Positions 27,472-35,555 of a stretch of 64,000 nucleotides of DNA are shown here, one piece after another. The stretch is from positions 186,001 to 250,000 of the forward strand of contig NZ_JALMDK010000013.1 in the NCBI RefSeq assembly GCF_023094165.1, given 5' to 3'. The position numbers and the translations under genes are program-made. How positions within the stretch are numbered: the stretch's first letter is position 1; every line of letters begins with the position of its first letter. The stretch comes from Crossiella sp. S99.2 (GTDB taxonomy: Bacteria > Actinomycetota > Actinomycetes > Mycobacteriales > Pseudonocardiaceae). The notes beneath the pieces are model-generated. The model searched no databases, was not told the origin of the DNA, and saw nothing but the letters and a program-made list of their open reading frames with translations.

Positions 27472-28071
27472 GTGGACGCGATGGTTGTCCGGGACCGGCA
27501 CGGCGAACTCCGGGACTTCCTGCGTTCCCGCCGGGCCCGCCTCACCCCCGCTGACGTCGGCTTACCGGCCACCGCACGCCGCCGCACCCCCGGGTTGCGG
27601 CGGGAGGAGGTCGCGGTGCTCGCCGGGGTCGGGGTCACCTGGTACACCTGGCTGGAACAGGGCAGGGACATCAGCGTGTCCGCGGAGAACCTGGACGCGA
27701 TCGCCGGCGCACTTCGCCTGGCCGAACCCGAGCGCGCGCATCTGTACCGGCTGGCCGGGCTGAACCCGCCCGAGTCGGCGGCCGGGACTGCGGCGGCGGA
27801 TCCGGCCCAGCAGCGGCTGCTGGACGGCTGGCTGCCCAACCCGTCCTACCTGCTGGACCGGCACTGGAACTTCCTGGCGCTCAACACCGCGGCCCGGCGG
27901 GTCTTCGACTACCGGCCCGGCCGCGCGCACAACTGCCTGATCACCTTCTTCACCTCGGCGGACTGCCGGGTGCGCTGGCCGGGCTGGGTCCCGGCGGCCG
28001 CAGACTGGTGTCGGCCCGGGGTAGCCCGGCGCCACACCGTCCCACTTGGGCCAACTGGCACGCCCACTTGA
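27472..28071 (+). pseudogene. Truncated helix-turn-helix/MmyB-like regulator
   Basis: The first ~185 residues match actinobacterial XRE-HTH proteins with a MmyB-like ligand-binding domain: ELRDFLRSRRARLTP, then PGLRREEVAVLAGV, TWYTWLEQGR and RLAEPERAHLYRLAG (the HTH), then the start of the second domain (SYLLDRHWNFLALN…CLITFFT). Family members are usually 260-290 residues. Here the frame continues only to residue 199, and the last ~25 residues (from WCRPGVARRH) are unlike the family and are encoded by the adjacent repeat DNA. The C-terminal half of the ligand domain is therefore missing, apparently replaced by the repeat block. The DNA-binding part might still work. Confidence 0.7.
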
Positions 28072-28270
28072 GCCAAACCGGCGTACCAGTTGGCCCAACT
28101 CGCCGGAAGATCGGCACGCCAGGGCGAATTCGCCACCACACCGTCCCAGTCCGGCCACCACACCGTCCACTTCGGCCAACTCGCCGTCCGGAACGGCCAA
28201 CTCGCCGTCCACAACGGCCAACTCGGCGTCCACTTCGGCCAACTCGGCGTACGAGAACGGCCAACACTCG
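28034..28270. repeat. Composite repeat block: TTGGGCCAA hairpin plus seven 21-bp tandem units
   Basis: Two parts. At 28046-28098 a hairpin has arms of 19 bases (18 of 19 paired); its right arm 28080-28098 is identical to the right arm of the terminator at 14.9 kb. At 28131-28270 seven tandem units start at 28131, 28152, 28173, 28194, 28215, 28236 and 28258. All are exactly 21 bp apart except one 22-bp step, with consensus CGGCCAACTCGCCGTCC plus four variable bases. The unit also occurs at 5.9 kb. The block begins where the upstream regulator gene is truncated. Confidence 0.88.
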
Positions 28271-28328
28271 GATGGCGGTGGACTAAGCACCACATTGACC
28301 TGGGGGTTCTGGATCTGTTCCCATGGGG

Positions 28329-28352
28329 ACGAACGTTCGCGCGAACGTTCGT
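28329..28352. promoter_or_regulatory. 24-bp perfect palindrome upstream of asparaginase
   Basis: A perfect 24-bp palindrome made of two GAACGTTC octamers in tandem: half-site ACGAACGTTCGC followed by its reverse complement. It ends 24 bases before ATG 28377 and could be an operator or an mRNA hairpin in the leader. The central GAACGTTC is shared with the palindrome at 54.96 kb, although the flanks differ. Confidence 0.6.
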
Positions 28353-28376
28353 GTTGCGGGATGCAGGAGGTGGGCG

Positions 28377-29330
28377 ATGGGCAGGCTTGTGGTGATCGCG
28401 ACCGGGGGCACCATCTCCAGCACGCCGACCGAGGCGGGGCTGGCCGCCGCGTTGCCGGGTGGGGCCGTGCTGGACGCGTTGCCCTCGCCGCAGCCGGTGC
28501 CGGTGGAGGTCGTCGACCTGTGCACCGTGGACAGCTCCGCGCTCACCCTTGACCAGCAGCTCGGTCTGTTGCGGCAGGTGCGGGCGACGCTGGCCGATCC
28601 GCAGGTGCGCGGGATCGTGGTCACCCACGGCACCGACACCATGGAGGAGACCGCGTTCCTGCTCGACCTGCACCACGACGACCCGCGGCCGGTGGTCTTC
28701 ACCGGCTCGCAGCGCCCGCTCGGCGACCCGGGGTCGGACGCCCCCGGCAACCTGGCCGACGCCTTCGCGGTGGCCCGGCAGGCCCGCGGGCACGGGGTGC
28801 TGATCGCCTTCGGTGGCAAGATCCACGCCGCCCGGGGCACGGTCAAGCACCACACCCTGCACCCGGACGCCTACCAGGACCCCAGCGCCGCCCCGGTCGG
28901 CCACCTCATCGGCGGCGAGGTGCTGCTCCAGGCCCCGGCGCCGCGCCCGGCCGCCCTGCCGCTGCCGACCCTGACCGAGTCCCCGCGGGTGGACATCCTG
29001 ACCCACCACACCGGCGGTGACGCGGTGCTGCTGCGGGCCGCGGTGGCCGCGGGCGCGCGTGGGCTGGTGCTGGTCGGCGCGGGTGCGGGCAACGTCAACC
29101 CGGAGGTGGTCGAGGCGGTTCGCGCAGCCACCGCGGCCGGGGTGCTGGTCGCGGTGACCTCGCGGACCGCGGCCGGTCCGGTGCTGCCGATCTACACCTC
29201 GGCCACCGAGCTGACCAGGGCGGGCGCGGTGCTGACCGGCACCCTGCGCGCCGCCCAGGCCCGGATCGCGGTGCTCAGCGCGTTGCTGGCCGGTCAGCCG
29301 GAGCGGCTGCCAGAGCTGCTGGACTGCTGA
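28377..29330 (+). CDS. L-asparaginase (type I/II family)
   Basis: A 317-residue asparaginase/glutaminase-fold enzyme that hydrolyses L-asparagine to aspartate and ammonia. The two catalytic signatures are intact: ATGGTISS with nucleophile T12, and THGTDTMEET at 83-92 with the second Thr and Asp. GSQRPLGDPGSDAPGNL and the C-terminal domain (VDILTHHTGGD…GLVLVGAGAGN) fit. There is no signal peptide, so it is cytoplasmic. ATG 28377 follows GGAGG; an upstream in-frame ATG at 28323 lies inside the palindrome region. Its 3' end overlaps the convergent amidohydrolase by 56 bases. Confidence 0.93.
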   Translation: MGRLVVIATGGTISSTPTEAGLAAALPGGAVLDALPSPQPVPVEVVDLCTVDSSALTLDQQLGLLRQVRATLADPQVRGIVVTHGTDTMEETAFLLDLHHDDPRPVVFTGSQRPLGDPGSDAPGNLADAFAVARQARGHGVLIAFGGKIHAARGTVKHHTLHPDAYQDPSAAPVGHLIGGEVLLQAPAPRPAALPLPTLTESPRVDILTHHTGGDAVLLRAAVAAGARGLVLVGAGAGNVNPEVVEAVRAATAAGVLVAVTSRTAAGPVLPIYTSATELTRAGAVLTGTLRAAQARIAVLSALLAGQPERLPELLDC

Positions 29331-30615
29331 GCACGGTCCCGCCGAACAACACCGCAGCAACCCGCCGGGTGTTGGCGATACTGGTGAGCGGATTGTCTTC
29401 CAGCACAACAAGATCCGCGATCCGCCCCGGCGCCACCGCGCCGAAGCGGTCGGTGACGCCCAGGAACCGGGCCGGGTCCAGGGTGGCCGCGCGCAGGGCC
29501 GCCGCGGGGCTGAGTCCGGCGCGTACCAACAGTTCCAGCTCGTCGTGCAGGCTGAACCCGGGCACGAAGGTGTCGCTGCCGGCCAGCAGCGGCACCCCGG
29601 CCCGGTGCAGTTCGCCGGTCACCTGCAGGTAGCGCTCGAACAGCCGCGACTCGCGCGCCGGGTCAGGTGACCGCCAGTCCGCGGCCCGCGCCCAGCCCTG
29701 CCGCAGCACGGGTTCGATGTGCGGCAGGTAGGGCTGGAGCGCGAACGCCGGGGTGCCCATGGTCGCCTTGGCCTGGTGCACTGCCAGGGTCGGGACGTGC
29801 CAGGTTCCGTTGGCCAGGAAGGAATCCCGCAGTTCGGCCAGCCGGGCCGGGTCGGTGGTCTCGGCCGCGCGGTGGGTGAGGTCGGACAGCCGCCCGAACA
29901 TGCCTGCCGGATCACCCGCGTCCAGCCCGGCGAACCCGGCGGTCAGCTCCTCCCGCTCGCTGGACGCCCCGACCAGCACGCCGTCCAAATGCTCGATACT
30001 GCGCTGCGCCGCGGCCAGCACCGGCACCTCGAACGGCACGTGCCCGGCGACGTCGATCCCGGCCCGCGCCGCCTCGGCCAGCAGCGCGAAGTAGGCATCC
30101 CGCGGCAGCTGCGAATAGACCTTGAGGAACTCGGCCCGCTCGCCAACACAGGTGGCCACCGCCGCCCGCGCGTCCTCGGGCGTGGTCACCGCGATCGAGC
30201 CCGGCCTGCTGGGCCGCGGGCCGTCGATGATCCGGCTGCCGAAGACCATCCGCGGCCCGAAAACCTCGCCCGCCGCCAGCCGTCGCCGCCAGTCCGCGTG
30301 CACCGGCGCCCCGGCCAGCTGCCGCACCCCGGTGACGCCGTTGCCGAGGAAGGCGGGCAGGTATGCCTCGTCGAAGCCGTGCACGTGCATGTCCCACAGA
30401 CCCGGGATCAGGAATCGGCCGCGCGCGTCCAGCACGGTCACCCCGGCCGGGGCGTCGAACCGTCCGACCGCGGTGATGCGATCGCCGTCGACCAGCACGT
30501 TCCGGCCGGTCAGCACCTTGCCCTCGGCCACGTCCACGACGTTGGCCCCGAAAATGAAAACGGACCCGCTCGCGACGGGTCCGGCCAGTTCAGGCGACTT
30601 CCTGGATTCTGTCAC
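29275..30615 (-). CDS. Amidohydrolase family protein
   Basis: A 446-residue metal-dependent TIM-barrel hydrolase of the imidazolonepropionase/prolidase-like group. The first metal motif is in LIPGLWDMHVHG (H-x-H), the probable bridging Lys is in EFLKVYS, further His ligands are in AGHVPFEV and SIEHLDG, and the catalytic Asp is in LLAGSDTFVPG. N- and C-terminal segments form the small beta-sandwich (…GRIADLVVLEDNPL near the C terminus). There is no signal peptide. Substrate unknown; it may cleave a cyclic amide, dipeptide or similar amide. The start is GTG 30615. Convergent overlap of 56 bases with the asparaginase gene means the two mRNAs can pair at their ends. Confidence 0.9.
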   Translation of the reverse strand: MTESRKSPELAGPVASGSVFIFGANVVDVAEGKVLTGRNVLVDGDRITAVGRFDAPAGVTVLDARGRFLIPGLWDMHVHGFDEAYLPAFLGNGVTGVRQLAGAPVHADWRRRLAAGEVFGPRMVFGSRIIDGPRPSRPGSIAVTTPEDARAAVATCVGERAEFLKVYSQLPRDAYFALLAEAARAGIDVAGHVPFEVPVLAAAQRSIEHLDGVLVGASSEREELTAGFAGLDAGDPAGMFGRLSDLTHRAAETTDPARLAELRDSFLANGTWHVPTLAVHQAKATMGTPAFALQPYLPHIEPVLRQGWARAADWRSPDPARESRLFERYLQVTGELHRAGVPLLAGSDTFVPGFSLHDELELLVRAGLSPAAALRAATLDPARFLGVTDRFGAVAPGRIADLVVLEDNPLTSIANTRRVAAVLFGGTVLSSPAALAAAPADRPATR

Positions 30616-30666
30616 CCCTCTCAGGATAACCCGGGGTAGTCGCCGCTCGTGGGCTTTCGCTGAGAC

Positions 30667-32055
30667 TCAGGCCGCGCCGCCGCCGGGCGGAGCGGCGGAG
30701 GTCCCGTTGGTCACCGCGTTGCTGGTGGGCGGCGCCGACGGCGAGGTGGTCGTGGTCGGCGGCTTGGCGCTGGTGGGTTTCTCACTGCTGGTCGGCGGGG
30801 TGGACGAACTCGGCGCCGTGGTGGAGCTGGGCGCGGTGGTCGAGGATTCGCCGGTGGTGCTGGTGGGGCTGCTGCTCGGCAGGGTGGAACTCGGCGGCGG
30901 CAGGGTGCGGCTGCTGCGGCTGGTCGGGCTGGTGGTGTCCTGCGGCGCGTTGATCGGCTGCTGTCCACCGGGACCGGTGGGGCCGGTGGGGTTGTCGTTG
31001 GTGCGCGGCATCAGGATCAGCGTGGCCGCGACCGCGCCACCCGCCAGCACCGCGGCCCCGGCGGCCATCGCGGCCTTGCCCCGCTTGCGCTGCCACCACG
31101 GCGTGCCCGCCGCGGCCGCAGGCACGATCCGGGTGATCGCGGTGCGGGTCGGATCGGCCCGGCTGACCCGCGCGGTGACCAGGGCCGAGGTGGCGTCCAC
31201 ATCGGTGTCGGTGGTGTGCGCGATCAGCCGCAGCGAGTGCTCGAACTCCTCGGCGCTGAGCCGGTCGCCGGGTTCCTTGCGGAGCATGGCCTCCAGCACC
31301 GGGGCCAGCGCACCGGCCAGCACCATCGGGTCCGGTTCCTCGGTGAGCACCGCGGTCAGGGTGGGCAGCACGCCGGTGCGGTCGAACGGGGCCTTGCCCT
31401 CCACCGCGGCGTAGAGGGTGGCGGCCAGCGCCCACAGGTCCGAGGCGGGACCGAAGGGCAGGCCGCGGGCGCGTTCCGGCGCGATGTAGCCGGGGGCGCC
31501 GACCAGCACGCCGGAGACGGTCAGCGAGGAGTCGCCGTCGACCGAGGCGATACCGAAGTCGGTGAGCACGGCCCGGTCGTCCGGGCAGACCAGCACGTTG
31601 CCGGGCTTGACGTCGCGGTGCAGGATGCCGTGCTCGTGCGCGGCCCGCAGCGCGCCCAGGATCTGCTCGCCGATGGCGGCGACCCGGCGCGGGGACATCG
31701 GGCCGTCATCGTCGATGACCTTGGACAGCGCCCGGTTCTCGACCTTCTCCATGACGATCCAGGGCCGGCCGTCCTCGGTGATCACGTCGAAGACGGTGAC
31801 CACGTTGGGGTGGCTGATCCGGGCCGCGGCGCGCGCCTCCCGCTGGGTGCGTTCGCACAGCGAGGCTTTCTCCTCCTCGCTGGCCCAGGTCGGCGCGAGC
31901 ACCTCCTTGATCGCCACCGCGCGGTGCAGCACCTCGTCGTTGGCGGCCCAGACCGCACCCATGCCGCCCCGCCCGATCAGCTCGCCCAGGCGGTATCGCC
32001 CGCCGAGCAGATCAGGTCGCGAGTCCCCCGCGGAGGTCGGCGTCGTCATGTCCAT
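30667..32055 (-). CDS. Ser/Thr protein kinase with one transmembrane segment
   Basis: A 462-residue Hanks-type kinase. Gly-loop GRGGMGAV 28-35, VAIK lysine K50, catalytic loop HRDVKPGN (HRD at 146-148), DFG at 166-168, and the APE-like APERARG. A transmembrane helix follows at about residues 330-350 (AAMAAGAAVLAGGAVAA). The rest is an extracellular Thr/Ser/Pro-rich tail of about 100 residues with no PASTA repeat, so the outside part may be a flexible wall-spanning stalk. ATG 32055 is used; ATG 32049 is nearly as good, and the extra residues back to 32109 do not look coding. Signals and targets unknown. Confidence 0.92.
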   Translation of the reverse strand: MDMTTPTSAGDSRPDLLGGRYRLGELIGRGGMGAVWAANDEVLHRAVAIKEVLAPTWASEEEKASLCERTQREARAAARISHPNVVTVFDVITEDGRPWIVMEKVENRALSKVIDDDGPMSPRRVAAIGEQILGALRAAHEHGILHRDVKPGNVLVCPDDRAVLTDFGIASVDGDSSLTVSGVLVGAPGYIAPERARGLPFGPASDLWALAATLYAAVEGKAPFDRTGVLPTLTAVLTEEPDPMVLAGALAPVLEAMLRKEPGDRLSAEEFEHSLRLIAHTTDTDVDATSALVTARVSRADPTRTAITRIVPAAAAGTPWWQRKRGKAAMAAGAAVLAGGAVAATLILMPRTNDNPTGPTGPGGQQPINAPQDTTSPTSRSSRTLPPPSSTLPSSSPTSTTGESSTTAPSSTTAPSSSTPPTSSEKPTSAKPPTTTTSPSAPPTSNAVTNGTSAAPPGGGAA

Positions 32056-32112
32056 CCAATTCCACAACCAGGCGCCGCCCACACCGGGCACGGCGTCTTC
32101 CGTCCGCAAACC

Positions 32113-33129
32113 CTAGTCGTTCGCAGCGGGTGGGGTAGTGGCGTTGCTCCCACTGCTGCCGCGGACCGCGTCCCACTGGGCCATCGCGGCCAGCATGCCC
32201 AGCGGATCCACAGTGGACAGGCCGGGTTCCAGTTCGCGGTATGCCTGGTACATGTTCGGCGCCACCCGCTCGGACTCGCCCAGTCCCGCGTACTCCCCCA
32301 GGTCCGCGTCCAGCGCCGCGTCCATCCAGGACAGCCCCCTGCCGTGCGCTTCCCGCGCGAGTTCGCGGATGTGCCGCCAGTAACCCTGTACCGCGCGCAC
32401 CCCGTCGCAGTCGGTGACCGGCCCGTGACCAGGCACGATGCACTCCGGCGACAACGCGATCATCTCGTCGCAGGCCCGCAGCCAGTTGTCGATCGGCCCC
32501 GCCCACATGATCGGCGCGCCGCCGATGAACAGCAGGTCGCCGGTGAAGAGCACGCCCGCGTCCGGCACCCAGGCCACCGCGTCGCCACCGGTGTGCGCCG
32601 GGCCGAGATTGCGCAGCTCCACCGCCCGCCCGCCCACGGAGAGCGTCAGCTCCTTGTCGAAGGTGACATCGGGATTGCGCTGGGTGATCCCGCCGAACTC
32701 GTACTTGCCGAAGGCCCGCTGGATCCAGTCCGCCAGCACCGGCCCCAGTCCCTCGGCCGCGGCGGGCGAGAGCAGCGCGGCCATCACCTCCGGCGGGGCG
32801 TCGTGCGCCATCTCGTGCGCGGTCTCGGTCACCGCGTGGATGCGCACCTCGGGCGCGAGCAGTTCGTTGCCGTAACAGTGATCCCCGTTGGCGTGCGTGT
32901 TCAGCGCGAGGGTGATCGGGTGTTCGGCGGTCACCGGGGCCATCGCGGCCAGCATGGTCCGGGTGAGGTTGAGGTCGTAGAGGGTGTCCACCAGCAGCGA
33001 CTCGCCGTCCCCGCTGATCAGGCCCGCGTTGCTCAGGCCCCAGCTGCCGTCGGGGGCCAGCCAGGCCCGCACGCCGGGGGCGATCTCGTGCAGTCCCGTG
33101 GTGTAGGGGATCTCAGCGGCTGCGCTCAC
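32113..33129 (-). CDS. MBL-fold metallo-hydrolase
   Basis: A 338-residue metallo-beta-lactamase fold hydrolase. Zinc-binding HxNGDH-type motif T78-HANGDH84 (H79, D83, H84), third His in GPAHTGGDAVAW, Asp in VLFTGDLLFIGG, and last His in IVPGHGPV. The Asn and Gly within the motif resemble quinoprotein-relay or alkyl-sulfatase-like MBL proteins rather than glyoxalases. There is no signal peptide. Substrate unknown. It lies 57 bases upstream of the kinase gene on the same strand, so the two may be co-transcribed; a functional link is not evident. Confidence 0.9.
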   Translation of the reverse strand: MSAAAEIPYTTGLHEIAPGVRAWLAPDGSWGLSNAGLISGDGESLLVDTLYDLNLTRTMLAAMAPVTAEHPITLALNTHANGDHCYGNELLAPEVRIHAVTETAHEMAHDAPPEVMAALLSPAAAEGLGPVLADWIQRAFGKYEFGGITQRNPDVTFDKELTLSVGGRAVELRNLGPAHTGGDAVAWVPDAGVLFTGDLLFIGGAPIMWAGPIDNWLRACDEMIALSPECIVPGHGPVTDCDGVRAVQGYWRHIRELAREAHGRGLSWMDAALDADLGEYAGLGESERVAPNMYQAYRELEPGLSTVDPLGMLAAMAQWDAVRGSSGSNATTPPAAND

Positions 33130-33228
33130 CGCGTGATCTTCTCAGGCGAGCGACGGGGGCGAGCAGGCCGTCCGCCCAGTGGACTGTGGGCTGCGCCGAC
33201 CGGCACCGGCCCCGACCGAGCGGTTGGT

Positions 33229-34200
33229 TCAGGCGTCGGCGGCGCAGCGGAAGCCGATGTGGTGGTGACCGGCGAAGGGGTCCCGGGAGTAGCCGTCGCG
33301 GTCGGTGGCGCGCAGGTTGGCGGCGCGCTCGTCGTGCGAGCTGCCCCTGGTGATCCGCGACTTCTGGGACTGCGGGTCCTCCCGGCCGTCGTTGGCGACG
33401 TAGGGGTAGGGGCGGTCCAGGGAACTGGTCCACTCGTAGAGGTTGCCTGCCAGGTCCTGCACGCCTTCCGGGGTTGCGCCTGCGGGGTGGGCGGTGACCG
33501 GGCTGGTCTCGTCGTATGCCTTGCCGTACTGGGCGCGGGTGGCATCCGGCGCGGCGTTGCCCCACGGGTAGGTGCGGCCCTCGGTGCCCCTGGCGGTGGC
33601 TTCCCATTCCGCCTCGGTGGGCAGCCGCGCGCCGCGGGCCTGGCAGTACTGCAGCGCGCCCCACCAGTAGACCTCGTTCACCGGGTGCTCGGCCACGGTG
33701 CCCTCCACGGCGAAGCGGCCGTCCTGGCGCAGCACGCGGGAGTCCTCGTCGGTGTCGTTTGTGGTGAACACTTCCCGGCCGGAGCGGTCCCGGACCGCGT
33801 CCCGTTCGAGTCTGCTGACCGGCCCGTTCCACCGGCGCGGGTCGCCGCCGCGCGCGTTGACCAGGTTCCCGACCGATCGGTTGGCCCAGTCCACGAACTG
33901 CCGGGTGGTGACCGGGTAGATGTCGATGTGGAAGGCGTTGAGGGTGACCCGGTGCGCGGGGCCTTCCTCGTCCGGGCCGTCGTTTCGCCCCAGCGGGTAG
34001 GAGCCCGCGGGGATCCGCACCATGCCCTCCGGCCGCTGGCCCGGCGGGAGGGTGGTGGCCGAGGTGGGGGTGGTCGGTGCGGGCAGGGCGGGCAGATCGG
34101 ACGGGGCCGCCTCGGGGACGGCGCAGCCGGCGGCGGTGAGGACGGCCGCCGCGAGGGCGATTACGCGCAGGTTCCGGTGGTTGCTCATAGTTCGGACCAT
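33229..34200 (-). CDS. SUMF1-like lipoprotein lacking the catalytic cysteines
   Basis: A 323-residue lipoprotein. Residues 1-25 form a signal sequence ending in the lipobox LTAAGC. Residues about 70-323 form a formylglycine-generating-enzyme/SUMF1-fold domain (MVRIPAGSYPLGRNDGPDEEGPAH-type start, FHIDIYPVTTRQF, RLPTEAEWEATARG, GNLYEWTSS, HHHIGFRC). The copper-binding Cys pair of true FGE is absent: the GGS-x-C position reads RGSSHDERAAN. It is thus unlikely to be an active sulfatase-modifying enzyme and may be a ligand-binding relative. ATG 34200 is used; ATG 34188 also fits. It could work with the neighbouring kinase as an outside sensor, which is speculation. Confidence 0.85.
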   Translation of the reverse strand: MVRTMSNHRNLRVIALAAAVLTAAGCAVPEAAPSDLPALPAPTTPTSATTLPPGQRPEGMVRIPAGSYPLGRNDGPDEEGPAHRVTLNAFHIDIYPVTTRQFVDWANRSVGNLVNARGGDPRRWNGPVSRLERDAVRDRSGREVFTTNDTDEDSRVLRQDGRFAVEGTVAEHPVNEVYWWGALQYCQARGARLPTEAEWEATARGTEGRTYPWGNAAPDATRAQYGKAYDETSPVTAHPAGATPEGVQDLAGNLYEWTSSLDRPYPYVANDGREDPQSQKSRITRGSSHDERAANLRATDRDGYSRDPFAGHHHIGFRCAADA

Positions 34201-34290
34201 ACATGTATCTCTAGAACTATTTAAGCGAGGACAGCAGGTCAACCGGTAGCCGACAGGTCAAGGGCCGCCGTCCTTGCCGGGTTCGCGCGT

Positions 34291-35457
34291 CTACCGAACG
34301 GTCGGTCGGGACGCGTGCAGCTGCTTCCGTCTGCTGGTCGCCAGATTGACGAGCAGCCCCAGCACGCTCACCGCCGCCGCGAGCAGTCCCAGGCGCGCTG
34401 GGGTGAGCTGGTCCTGTAGCAGTCCGCCGAGTGCGCCGCCCAGGGCCACGCCCAGGTAGATGGCTGAGTTGTTCAGGCCAAGCAAGATCGCGGAGGCGCT
34501 CGGGGCGTGTTCGACGAACCGGCTTTGCTGTGGCACCACCGGCAACGACACCGAAATGCCCCACAGCACTGCCCAGACCACGGCCGCGATCAGGTTGCCG
34601 ACTACCAGTGGGCTGAGTGCCAGCAGCACGGCCGCGATGGCCAGGCCCGCGGTGACGACCGCGCGGGGTGGGTGGCGGTCGGCGAGGCGGCCGGCGACGG
34701 TGTTGCCGATCATGTTGCCCACGCCCCAGGCCAGCAGGACCACGGTCAGCGCGGGGGCCGAACCGCCGGTGGCGCCGGTCAGCGCGGGGGCGATGTAGGT
34801 GTAGAGGACGTGCGTGCCGGCCAGGGTGAGGGTGGTGACGGTGAGCATGGCCAGCACGTTGAGTTCGCGCAGTGGGGCCAGCCGGGCGCGCAGCGGGTCG
34901 GCGGGCAGGGTGATCGGCGGCAGGGACACGGCCACGCCGATCGCGGCCAACACCCCGAGACCGGCGACCGCCCACAGCGTGAGCCGCCAGTCCGCGCCGC
35001 CGATGAGGGTGCCCGCGGGCAGGCCGAAGGCGATGGCCAGGGTGAGGCCGCCCATCACGGTGGCCAGGGCCCGGCCGCGGCGATCGGGTGGCGCGATCGC
35101 CGCGGCGGCGCTGAAGGCGGCCGCGCCGATCAGGCCGGCGCCCGCCGCGGTGGCGATCCGGGCGAGCAGCACGGTGGTGTAGTCGGGGCCCAAGGCGGTG
35201 GCCGCGTTGCCCGCGATGAACACGGCCAGGGCCAGCAGCAGGGCGGCGCGGCGGGTCATAGCGCTGGTCAGGGCCCCGAGGATGGGGGCGGAGACGGCGA
35301 AGGCCAGTGCGAAGGCGGTGACCAGCTGGCCGGCCGCGGCCAGGCCCACCTCCAGATCGGTGGCGATCTGCGGCAGCAGGCCGGCGATGATGAAGCCGTC
35401 GGTGCCCACCGCGAACATCGCGGTGGCCAGCGGCAGCAGGGATCTCTGGGTGCTCAA
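34291..35457 (-). CDS. MFS efflux transporter (DHA1-like)
   Basis: A 388-residue major facilitator protein with 12 predicted transmembrane helices. TM1 begins at FAVGTDGFIIAGLLP, the typical DHA1/AraJ-type motif, and motif A in loop 2-3 reads GALTSAMTRRAALL. It probably exports a drug or metabolite. A TTG at 35457 is the best start (GAAGGA nine bases upstream, signal-like TM1 near residue 10); an open frame extends to 36195 only because it is antisense to the regulator gene. Divergent from a BTAD regulator, which may control it. Confidence 0.88.
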   Translation of the reverse strand: MSTQRSLLPLATAMFAVGTDGFIIAGLLPQIATDLEVGLAAAGQLVTAFALAFAVSAPILGALTSAMTRRAALLLALAVFIAGNAATALGPDYTTVLLARIATAAGAGLIGAAAFSAAAAIAPPDRRGRALATVMGGLTLAIAFGLPAGTLIGGADWRLTLWAVAGLGVLAAIGVAVSLPPITLPADPLRARLAPLRELNVLAMLTVTTLTLAGTHVLYTYIAPALTGATGGSAPALTVVLLAWGVGNMIGNTVAGRLADRHPPRAVVTAGLAIAAVLLALSPLVVGNLIAAVVWAVLWGISVSLPVVPQQSRFVEHAPSASAILLGLNNSAIYLGVALGGALGGLLQDQLTPARLGLLAAAVSVLGLLVNLATSRRKQLHASRPTVR

Positions 35458-35542
35458 GTCCTCACGTCCTTCTCCGGCGGTGCTTGCCCGCTCACCCTCG
35501 GCGCGCCCACTTGCCGGCCGCTGTCCGTGCGCTGTCCGGCGG

Positions 35543-35548
35543 TACTGT
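35543..35548 (+). promoter_or_regulatory. -10 box for a leaderless GTG start
   Basis: TACTGT ends seven bases before GTG 35556, consistent with a leaderless transcript of the BTAD regulator. No ribosome-binding site is visible there. Confidence 0.45.
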
Positions 35549-35555
35549 GGGCCCG

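Noticed and set aside
28131..28270. Possible CRISPR array
   Set aside because: Units are directly tandem with no 30-40 bp unique spacers, and no cas gene is present.
27950..28293. Seven-residue peptide repeats encoded in the 28-kb repeat block
   Set aside because: The 21-bp period makes every frame a heptad repeat on both strands; no start signal or conserved peptide is seen, so it is treated as non-coding.
33229..34200. Active formylglycine-generating enzyme
   Set aside because: The catalytic cysteine positions are replaced by Ser/His and no sulfatase gene is nearby.
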